From the NCBI GenBank assembly GCA_000934455.1, contig KN890584.1, positions 1 through 25,973 on the forward strand: 25,973 nt of DNA, written 5' to 3'. Made by a program: the position numbers and the translations under genes. Positions 21,701-25,973 of this stretch are shown piece after piece (the first letter of the stretch is position 1; the number at the start of each line of letters is the position of its first letter). The DNA is from Apostichopus parvimensis (Eukaryota > Echinodermata > Holothuroidea > Aspidochirotida > Stichopodidae). The notes beneath the pieces were generated by a model. It had not been told where the DNA came from and did no database searches. It was given only the letters and a program-made list of their open reading frames with translations.

Positions 21701-24700
21701 TTAAAAATGATTAAATTAATTAAATTGGCACCTCAAATCAACTCTTAAAATTAAAATAACTAAATTAAATTTGCAAGCAATTTTGCTATCATCGATAGAT
21801 ACACTTATGCTTAAAGAAGGCTGTGTGATGCTCACCGTGACCTTTGGGGTCATGGGGATACCATTGGTCATGCGTGGTGTGGCTTGATCGTTGGTCTTTG
21901 TCATGAATTCATTTCGTATCCTCCTGGGTGGAACCACCGGCGGTTCCTGTTCGTCCTCCATCTCCTTGAGGTTCTCTCCGTTGGTCGTCGGGGCCCGGCT
22001 GTTGGGTCTCGGCTTCGGTGGGGGTTTAGGTTTCTCGCCCAAGGGTGGCCTGACAAAGCTCTTGGAGGCGCTCTCGGGAGGCTTAGGCACGTTGAATTGC
22101 ACGGTGTTCTTCATCTGTGGATATGCAGAGAGCAGGTACGGTGAAATTGAGATTTCACTTGGAATGTTCCATGACAAGAACATGCAGAAATTATGAGAGC
22201 TCACACAAAATGGGTATTTAATAATAATACTGAACATCATACTGTGAACGGGTGAAAGTCACCTAGCAATTCGACTTCATTCCAGAGACCAATCATTGGT
22301 AACCATTCAGTAAATAAACATAAGACTGGTTTTAATTAACAAATGTTTCTACCATTTCACAGCCTAGCAAAAGAAGCAAAGGGATATATTTTGAATATAC
22401 ACAGGACATTGTACTTTACTTTTACTTTACAATTTACTTTACGGGTCAATTTAAGCAGTTTAACGATAGGGTTTGTATATGATACTTTCATTTGCAATCC
22501 CTTTAAAAACTAAATGAATAGATGTGACCAGGGTAAAGTTAATGATATTCCTGTCATCTGAAACGACTTGATTTCAGTTCGAACACGACCAAAATCAGAC
22601 ATGGCTGTCGTCTGGCTGACGACCAGTTGTTTCCATCAGACTGTATTGTAGCTAAATACCCCCAGATATGTAAAATGATCACATTGGTATCGCCTTTGGG
22701 TGATATATCCACCAACCTACACATCTATCCTACAGAGTACATATTGGTCATTGTTATTTATTTGGGGCAACAAAATTTGCTGTTCAGACGACCAAAATGT
22801 AGCCAGAATTTTCTTTTAAAAACAATTTGCCCAGCTGTGACATGTAAAGAATATTGCGTAAGAGTTCCTCTTTACCTTGGGTGGCAATGGGGGAGGCTCA
22901 TCACTTTCCGCAGCTCTGTGAACCAAGAATGAAAGAATTATCAAAAATCTCAAAGCCATAGTTCTCTGATCCTCACATCGATTTATACAAAATAGGATGT
23001 TTCTCAGTTTTATACCTTTTTCTGGTTAAAAAAAAGAGCAAAAATCCCAGTGTCAATGACAGATGATATAAGTGTTTAGAAACATATTGCAATCAGATGC
23101 AAAGTGTTTGCAGGGTTTAAAATATGTGTTCCTAAAGTTCAGAGATATACCAGATCTGTGATTGTTATTTCAAGCCAGCAGTCTTTCAATCCAGCTTTCA
23201 CAGATATGGCCTGTTTTGCTTGAAATGGTCAATATTCACACCCACAGCCAGGGAATTGAGTTGGAGTGGGGAACCAACTACTTTGCCAAGAGGCACAATA
23301 CTTGTGTCCTGTAACATGTGTAATTGTTTGTTTTTACACATGATGGTAGCACAAATGGAGGCAAGCACAGTAGTCTGCAATTGACATCACAGCCCAACCC
23401 ATTTCCCCCCTCGCCTCCCTCAGTCTGGCTACTGGCCTATCCATATTTATTTAGAACGTTTCTGTCGCATAGATTAGATACAATTCTTCCTTACAAACTA
23501 ACATAAATAGAGACAGGAGTGTTTAATGCTATTAGGACAAATGGTGATGTTTAAAGTAACCCCCCCCCCCCCATAGATGTTGGAACAATTGCAATTTTAA
23601 TTTACTATGATGTACAGCTTCCTAGAATAAAAAGAGGATCAATTTATGATCCATACATTAATGCAGCTCCCCCGCGCTCACACGCACTCCAGCAAAGAGA
23701 GAGAGGTGGCGCCACACAAAAAGTCCGGCATACAATATAAACAGTTTAGTTGTTTTTGATTTGAGGGTTTTTTTGTTGTTTTTTTTGGGGGGGGGGGAGG
23801 GGGGATTTATGATCCATACATTAAATACTATCCCTAGCTCTCAATCGAACTTCAGCAAAGAGATAGTTGTGGCGTCACGCAAAGTCCGGCATACAATATT
23901 ATCAGATTCCGCTGAGACGATATTACATCTTTAATGGAAGAGGACTCGTACGTTAGCTTATTGATTGGCCAATTAATTAGAAGCAATCAAGATATTGCAA
24001 GAACAACACAATACATTAGAAACAACGGAAGAGTATTGGTAACACGAAACCTACTACGATTCAGTCTGGTATGCAAACATTCCATAAAAAAAAATAATAA
24101 TAATAAAATAAATCAAATGACCTTGCATTGCAATAAATCAGTAAATATATAATAAAATTTTTGCCAAGAAACACTATCTTAATTAGAACATGATCTTAAT
24201 GTGTTATGCACGGATGAATTACGAGATGAGAGATTATGACTCTTACTCTGACCGTGATTAATGGTCCACAAAGAATTGGAGGTTGAATTATTTACAGCTT
24301 AAAAGAAACTGCCATGCTGAATAATAATAATCGTGCTCAAGTGTAATATATCTCCAGCAGTTCAGTTGACACTATAGATAGCAATATCGGACCCTGAAAT
24401 GTATAAACTTCAATGTTGTACGGTACTAAAACGTCCTACTCCCTCCCACCCATAATGGTACAATCAGCTGGTAATTTGCATAAATGCTTTAACGACAATT
24501 TAGCTATTTCAACCTAGTACAATGTTTGCAGTTAAGGCAAGGCCTAGGTACATCTGCAATAACCGCTGAAGGTCTCGGCTACAGTGATGTCGGTTTTCAA
24601 AAATTAAAGCAATGTTTCCGGATGGTTAACACACCTGAGTTTGTCGATATTTAAGAGCCAAAGAATAAAATAGCTAACAATTAATTTTGTACTCAGGGTT

Positions 24701-25973
24701 TGGCTGACAAGACAAGTTAATGAAAACCAACAGACAACTTCACATTTACAGTGGTGATGAATTTTTAACTAATTTAACACAGAGTAACAGTGAAATAGTC
24801 CAGGCTCATATTCAGTAGGTTTCAATGATCTACCTACAGAACAAACAAAAACCATTCACTGCTCTGCGGAGACTGTCGACCCCTGTATCAATAGAAGGGA
24901 AACTATTGCACTTGGCAAAGAAAGGCAATTGAAAGATGACAAAAGTTATCCTTCAAATCCATTCAAGTTCTAATTCTATTTCTAATTGAAATTAAAAAGG
25001 CACCTTTGGTCTAATTGATACATGGTTCTTTGTTTAATAACCTAAGGAAAATAGGATTCAATGCCAAAGTTCACCTAGGCAATCAAGTAATTAGGTTAAT
25101 TACTAATTAACATTGTTTTGGAGGGAAAAAAATGAATCATTCATATTGAGCAATTAGCTAATTTAAGACGCTAATAGTGGAAATTGAAACCAAGTAAAAT
25201 CTCATAGAACACTCACAATGTTTGTAATAGACTAGTCATGAAATACAAACATTTGTTTTATATATCAAAACCGAAGACTCACAAAGAATACATTTCACCA
25301 TTTTGTGGATTATAATCAAACCAATTTAGTCTTGTTCACATTTGAGAACACAAGGTGTATCAGGATCCTGTTTGTTCCCCTTGAGAGGTAACAAAGCTGA
25401 ACCCGAACATGTCCACATCTCAGAACGTGACGTGGATCAAAATCCAACAGAGAACATTAAATGCAATCTCGAAAATGATCGCATACAATTCACTGTGAGG
25501 GATTCCTTCAGTAGGTTCATATATTACTTCTGTGCCTTTTATGCGGATGTTACGAGGTGAAGTAACCGAAGGTCTCTGGTCGCTTCATCCTCCGAGCATC
25601 CATACTACAATCTTGATTGCCCTTGGGGTGGCAGGTTGCTTGCCATTACTGGTCAGTTCCTCCTTGCATTCCCAAATGTTAACAATGCTTTTGTATCATC
25701 ACTCCCACCCCCCCATCTCTTTGTTAGGTGGGGTAATGGAAAACATTGGCAGTTATAGTCATATTTATTTTGTAACTGCACAGATCATACAATCAAGAAT
25801 ATGACACGCCTGTCAAGATCAAGTTTGAACAAATTGAATAAACAGATGGGTCTTAGGAAACTTTATTGTACTTTCATATGTTAAAGCTGTTAATCAAGCA
25901 GCACCACTGAGGAGTTTCTACATATTAGTAATGCTAGTAGCCAAGCAAATACTCACCGAGCAGCAGCAGCAGT
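9611..25973 (-). CDS. MAP4K5: MAP4K3/5-type Ste20 kinase gene, 3' part (linker + CNH domain), 11 coding segments
   Basis: This is the gene-level entry. Coding segments in transcript order are 25973-25957 (partial), 22915-22876, 22114-21836, 20964-20880, 19903-19763, 15399-15220, 14473-14370, 12886-12789, 11716-11571, 10642-10479 and 9754-9611. All junctions are GT-AG, all phases agree, and the total is 1398 nt (465 codons plus TGA). The product is a proline-rich linker followed by a CNH domain, as in MAP4K germinal centre kinases, which act upstream of JNK and in mTORC1/Hippo-linked signalling (family knowledge). Diagnostic stretches are [41 protein letters not shown] and the NLYLLTGH C-terminus. 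[15 protein letters not shown] and CCIV look more like MAP4K5 than MAP4K3 from memory; an invertebrate pro-orthologue of both is equally possible. The kinase domain is not in the window and should lie beyond its right edge. Confidence 0.93.
9755..10478 (-). other. MAP4K intron (last), 724 bp
   Basis: Phase 0 intron, donor GTGAGT, acceptor TCCACAG. It holds a G-rich stretch on the plus strand at about 10382-10404. A plus-strand open frame at 9940-10260 shows no recognisable product and is taken as chance. Confidence 0.85.
10479..10642 (-). CDS. MAP4K5: MAP4K exon: CNH domain, [15 protein letters not shown] segment
   Basis: The exon is 164 nt, from acceptor ACTTCCAG to donor GTGAGT, phase 0 at its end. 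It encodes KVVNLNGR, then [30 protein letters not shown] and RSFRSNE. This is the most recognisable block of the gene and matches the vertebrate form with Tyr for Trp in AF-KHGMQG. A minus-strand open frame continues past the donor into the intron, but the GTGAGT donor and the homology boundary both end the exon here. Confidence 0.97.
10643..11570 (-). other. MAP4K intron with 124-bp minisatellite, 928 bp
   Basis: Phase 1 intron, donor GTAAGT, acceptor ACTTCCAG. A small duplication of GAGGTATGTATGA lies at about 10749-10798. The minisatellite at 11166-11480 fills a third of the intron. Confidence 0.85.
11166..11480. repeat. 124-bp minisatellite, about 2.5 copies
   Basis: Copies begin at GAGACACACATG near 11166, 11295 and 11419, so the period is about 124-129 bp. 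Each copy holds a palindromic ACACATGTGTGT core, a TTACATGTG element, AATGGATAAGCAAC, and GACTTACACACGCCACTAAA. The third copy is partial. Within a copy, CACATGTG-type motifs recur in both orientations, so each unit can fold. A minus-strand open frame of 106 codons across it is a repeat artefact. Confidence 0.92.
11571..11716 (-). CDS. MAP4K5: MAP4K exon: CNH domain, [10 protein letters not shown] segment
   Basis: The exon is 146 nt, from acceptor CTGTTAG to donor GTAAGT. It completes a Gly codon, then encodes [17 protein letters not shown], a short acidic loop, and [12 protein letters not shown], with one base of Ser carried over. NS-SSWF and [10 protein letters not shown] are near-invariant in MAP4K3/5. 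The loop between them lacks the longer Gly/Gln insert that I recall from MAP4K5. Confidence 0.95.
11717..12788 (-). other. MAP4K intron, 1072 bp
   Basis: Phase 2 intron (GG carried over), donor GTAAGA, acceptor CTGTTAG. It contains the degenerate tRNA-like fragment at 11861-11889 and a C-rich stretch near 12570-12590. Otherwise ordinary AT-rich intron sequence. Confidence 0.85.
11861..11889 (-). mobile_element. degenerate tRNA/SINE-head fragment
   Basis: The minus strand reads GCTGAGTTGGTAGAG (11889-11875), close to the tRNA D-arm/A-box consensus, then after four bases GGGTTCGCTA (11870-11861), like a B box. The A-to-B spacing is far too short for a tRNA, so the anticodon arm is missing. I read it as a decayed tRNA-derived SINE head; chance resemblance is possible. 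Confidence 0.45.
12789..12886 (-). CDS. MAP4K5: MAP4K exon: CNH domain, FEMLV segment
   Basis: The exon is 98 nt, from acceptor CCAACAG to donor GTAAGA. It encodes [10 protein letters not shown] and [10 protein letters not shown], with GG carried into the next exon. This matches the FEMLV-PE and VCV-S-G elements of vertebrate MAP4K3/5 CNH domains. The first 12 nt of the exon and its acceptor are copied in a tandem duplication 158 bp further into the intron (see the repeat at 12875-13213). Confidence 0.95.
12875..13213. repeat. tandem duplication spanning a splice acceptor
   Basis: Unit A (12875-13032) and unit B (13033-13213) share GCACTCAAAGACCTGTTGGG, then GGATGGAAATAAAATG, GAGATACCAAGT, a CTCCTCC tract, TTGGCTTAGATACAGAACAA and GGTGTTGAAACATTTCAT. 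Unit B is longer because of an insert (TGGCTAGAGA region) and an expanded CTC tract. Unit A includes the first 12 nt of the exon ending at 12886 and its CAG acceptor; unit B carries an identical copy of that acceptor. Confidence 0.93.
12887..14369 (-). other. MAP4K intron, 1483 bp
   Basis: Phase 0 intron, donor GTAAGA, acceptor CCAACAG. It holds most of the tandem duplication at 12875-13213, a pyrimidine run at about 13319-13347, and a perfect 8-bp inverted repeat (CATGAATT, 14258-14265 and 14274-14281). No coding exon seen. Confidence 0.85.
14370..14473 (-). CDS. MAP4K5: MAP4K exon: CNH domain, [12 protein letters not shown] segment
   Basis: The exon is 104 nt, from acceptor TCACAACAG to donor GTAAGA. 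The first two bases finish a Val codon, then it reads [13 protein letters not shown] and [13 protein letters not shown] and ends QVK in phase 0. [12 protein letters not shown] is one of the most conserved CNH stretches in MAP4K3/5, and LLQWYEP is the MAP4K5-like form. The alternative frame would hit TAA within the first codons, so the phase is fixed. Confidence 0.96.
14474..15219 (-). other. MAP4K intron, 746 bp
   Basis: Phase 1 intron, donor GTTAGT, acceptor AACAG. It includes a plus-strand G10 run (14645-14654) and the C-rich tandem repeat at 15009-15108 close to the donor. Confidence 0.85.
15009..15108. repeat. C-rich tract with 18-bp tandem units
   Basis: Nearly pure pyrimidine stretch. 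TCCCCATCCCC recurs at 15032, 15050 and 15068 with exact 18-bp spacing. In the MAP4K transcript it is a GGGGATGGGG-type G-rich run about 110 nt after an exon donor. Confidence 0.85.
15220..15399 (-). CDS. MAP4K5: MAP4K exon: CNH domain, PDKLVPRKF segment
   Basis: The exon is 180 nt, from acceptor AATTCTCAG to donor GTTAGT. It encodes KSNLYQHNL, a variable loop, then [21 protein letters not shown] and ends CCI plus one base of Val, counted here as separate pieces [11 protein letters not shown] and PDTKGC. The order and spacing match the LYSHNL / PDRILPRKF / PDTKGC / CCIV series of MAP4K5. The loop before PDK differs from vertebrates. A plus-strand open frame of 80 codons (15131-15373) is the antisense shadow of this exon. 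Confidence 0.95.
   Translation of the reverse strand, partial: ARVTCTSTTYWPSLIRTLTGSTCPAGLGRSCRGYRTSWSPGSLLLVIKYPTPRVAPDAA
16150..16333 (+). mobile_element. SINE/LINE 3' tail with TAAAGCGCTATATAAA motif
   Basis: The end reads GTAAAGTGCTTTGAGACCT, GGTATAAAGCGCTATATAAA and then a TATTATTATTA tail. Paired GCTTTGAGAC / TAAAGCGCTATATAAA motifs before an ATT microsatellite are the 3' end of a retroposon type common in marine animals (family recognition from memory). The upstream boundary is uncertain and I see no clear tRNA-like head, so the copy may be truncated at its 5' end. Confidence 0.65.
17261..17793. repeat. 66-bp minisatellite, eight full copies plus a partial ninth
   Basis: Copies start at AGTGATTGTAAGGG-like sequence at 17261, 17327, 17385, 17451, 17517, 17584, 17650, 17716 and 17782. 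Spacings are 66, 58, 66, 66, 67, 66, 66 and 66. Copy 2 lacks an 8-bp CTGGCAGA segment and copy 5 has one extra base. Copies 6 and 8 share the GTGCTTGTCTC variant against GTGTGTATTTC in 7, which suggests a two-unit (132-bp) higher-order step. Overlapping minus-strand open frames (68-123 codons) arise because 66 is a multiple of three; they are not genes. Confidence 0.96.
18882..18950 (-). mobile_element. SINE/LINE 3' tail, opposite orientation
   Basis: On the minus strand it reads AAGCGCTTTGAAACGC, then TTAAGCGCTATATAAATG and a TTATTATGATTATTATTAC tail. It is the same 3' signature as the copy at 16150-16333 but inverted. Only the tail is recognisable. Confidence 0.65.
18985..19016. repeat. short tandem GCATTTGCTTCGT
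   Basis: GCATTTGCTTCGT occurs twice in direct succession. Local slippage-type duplication. Confidence 0.8.
19763..19903 (-). CDS. MAP4K5: MAP4K exon: CNH domain, EEGIY segment
   Basis: The exon is 141 nt, from acceptor TTTTTCAG to donor GTATGG. It encodes [11 protein letters not shown], then [12 protein letters not shown] and MMSLS, and carries one base of the next Gly codon. These match the first beta-propeller-like repeats of CNH domains in MAP4K3/5 (GAEEGIY, TWLYV-NN, SLSGK). CNH domains are thought to mediate protein interactions, including with small GTPases (family knowledge). Phase agrees with both neighbours. Confidence 0.95.
19904..20879 (-). other. MAP4K intron, 976 bp
   Basis: Phase 1 intron, donor GTAAAG, acceptor TTTTTCAG. 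No repeat, RNA gene or exon recognised inside. Confidence 0.85.
20880..20964 (-). CDS. MAP4K5: MAP4K exon: start of CNH domain
   Basis: The exon is 85 nt, from acceptor TTTGTCAG to donor GTAAAG, and begins [14 protein letters not shown]. This corresponds to the strongly conserved MGACFSKVF-CPL opening of the MAP4K3/5 CNH region, with Gly in place of the usual Cys. It continues with [10 protein letters not shown] and ends with the first base of an Asp codon finished by the next exon. A plus-strand open frame across this region (20839-21075) is antisense to the exon and is not a gene. Confidence 0.95.
20965..21835 (-). other. MAP4K intron, 871 bp
   Basis: Phase 0 intron, donor GTGAGC, acceptor TTTGTCAG. 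It includes a TGATAAGATAA stretch (about 21311-21321), which holds two GATA-factor-like motifs, in locally GC-richer DNA (21230-21400). No exon seen. Confidence 0.8.
21836..22114 (-). CDS. MAP4K5: MAP4K exon: proline-rich linker
   Basis: The exon is 279 nt (93 codons, phase 0 at both ends), from acceptor CCACAG to donor GTGAGC. It encodes the low-complexity basic/proline-rich linker before the CNH domain: [10 protein letters not shown] around residues 29-38 of the exon, and PVVPPRR around residues 60-66, a class II SH3 ligand pattern. It closes with [10 protein letters not shown], matching the NG-PPTPKV segment that precedes the CNH domain in vertebrate MAP4K3/5. It happens to start with ATG, but that ATG lies directly after a splice acceptor and is probably not a translation start. 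It is noticeably GC-richer than the flanking introns, as expected for coding sequence. Confidence 0.93.
22115..22875 (-). other. MAP4K intron, 761 bp
   Basis: Phase 0 intron, donor GTAAAG, acceptor CCACAG. Contains a short TTTACTTTAC-type simple repeat near 22415-22441. Nothing else recognised. Confidence 0.8.
22876..22915 (-). CDS. MAP4K5: MAP4K exon: SH3-binding PPPLPPK linker
   Basis: This 40-nt exon lies between acceptor TTCACAG and donor GTAAAG on the minus strand. It starts by completing an Arg codon and reads [19 protein letters not shown] fits the class II SH3 ligand pattern PxxPxK, and MAP4K kinases carry such motifs between the kinase and CNH domains (family knowledge). Phase is 2 at its start and 0 at its end, matching both neighbours. 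A small exon like this is easily missed by gene predictors. Confidence 0.83.
23641..23900. repeat. diverged direct duplication around a poly-T/poly-G tract
   Basis: ATTTATGATCCATACATTAA begins at 23642 and again at 23805. Both copies continue with AGC(T)C..., CAGCAAAGAGA, GTGGCG(C/T)CAC, and AAGTCCGGCATACAATAT. The copies are roughly 95-100 bp, offset by 163 bp. Between them lies a T-rich stretch and a G11 run (23787-23797). It may be a decayed mobile element or a segmental duplication; I do not recognise the family. Confidence 0.85.
25088..25109. promoter_or_regulatory. TAATTA cluster, possible homeodomain-binding element
   Basis: Three TAATTA motifs (25088-25093, 25097-25102, 25104-25109) fall within 22 bp, inside an intron stretch (about 24960-25200) with further AATTA-type motifs. 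TAATTA is the core homeodomain recognition site (established). Its use here is only inferred, and AT-rich composition could produce it by chance. Confidence 0.3.
25957..25973 (-). CDS. MAP4K5: MAP4K exon fragment at window edge, alanine-rich
   Basis: The minus strand reads a CTG/GCT repeat ending in CG and followed by a consensus donor, GTGAGT. With 17 nt in the window, the frame that joins the next exon (which needs two bases carried over) gives Thr, four Ala and the first two bases of an Arg codon. This makes an alanine run just before the proline-rich linker. The frame and donor fit well, but the segment is very short and cut by the window edge. Another exon between it and 22915 cannot be excluded. 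Confidence 0.55.

Larger units (their letters stand above)
22916..25956 (-). other. MAP4K intron, about 3.0 kb
   Basis: Phase 2 intron if the edge segment is correct, donor GTGAGT, acceptor TTCACAG. It holds a C13 run (23560-23572), the duplicated block at 23641-23900, an AAT-rich microsatellite near 24088-24110 and a TAATTA cluster at 25088-25109. A small unrecognised exon in here cannot be ruled out. Confidence 0.55.

Noticed and set aside
21884..22196. Two plus-strand open frames of 86 and 101 codons
   Set aside because: Antisense to the GC-rich proline linker exon (21836-22114).
25342..25560. Possible extra MAP4K exon or plus-strand gene
   Set aside because: Neither strand gives a segment that fits the MAP4K linker, and the phase from 25957 joins 22915 directly.

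Overview
This is a eukaryotic (animal) genomic window. It is AT-rich, most of it is non-coding, and it contains one spliced gene with GT-AG introns, tRNA-derived SINE sequence, minisatellites and many poly-C tracts. The protein is most like the vertebrate MAP4K3/MAP4K5 (GLK/KHS, fly happyhour) kinases. Together with the repeat types this suggests an invertebrate deuterostome, probably an echinoderm. The species is inferred and not proven.

The only gene I can support lies on the minus strand. It is the 3' half of a germinal-centre-kinase family MAP4K gene (MAP4K3/5 type, with several residues more like MAP4K5). I rebuilt 11 coding segments from splice sites and reading phase: 25973-25957 (partial), 22915-22876, 22114-21836, 20964-20880, 19903-19763, 15399-15220, 14473-14370, 12886-12789, 11716-11571, 10642-10479 and 9754-9611. 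They sum to 1398 nt, which is 465 codons plus TGA with no frame conflict. They encode an alanine-rich then proline-rich linker with SH3-type motifs, followed by an essentially complete citron homology (CNH) domain. The N-terminal kinase domain must lie beyond the right edge of the window.

Left of the stop codon, about 7 kb (roughly 9610 to 2600) holds no convincing gene and no interspersed repeat that I recognise. It ends at a good minus-strand polyadenylation signal (2615-2620) with a GU-rich element behind it, so I read it tentatively as a very long 3' UTR. Positions 1-2560 are flanking DNA with a degenerate minisatellite, a CATA microsatellite and a tRNA-derived SINE.

The introns carry the more unusual structure: a 124-bp minisatellite (intron 10642/11571), a tandem duplication that copied a splice acceptor (12875-13213), a 66-bp minisatellite of eight copies whose 22-codon period leaves long spurious open frames (17261-17793), two opposite-facing SINE/LINE 3' tails (about 16150-16333 and 18882-18950), a degenerate tRNA-like fragment (11861-11889), a diverged direct duplication around a poly-G tract (23641-23900) and a TAATTA cluster (25088-25109). 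I found no CRISPR array, operon, phage or other self-contained novel system. The most distinctive items are the copied splice acceptor and the intronic minisatellites.
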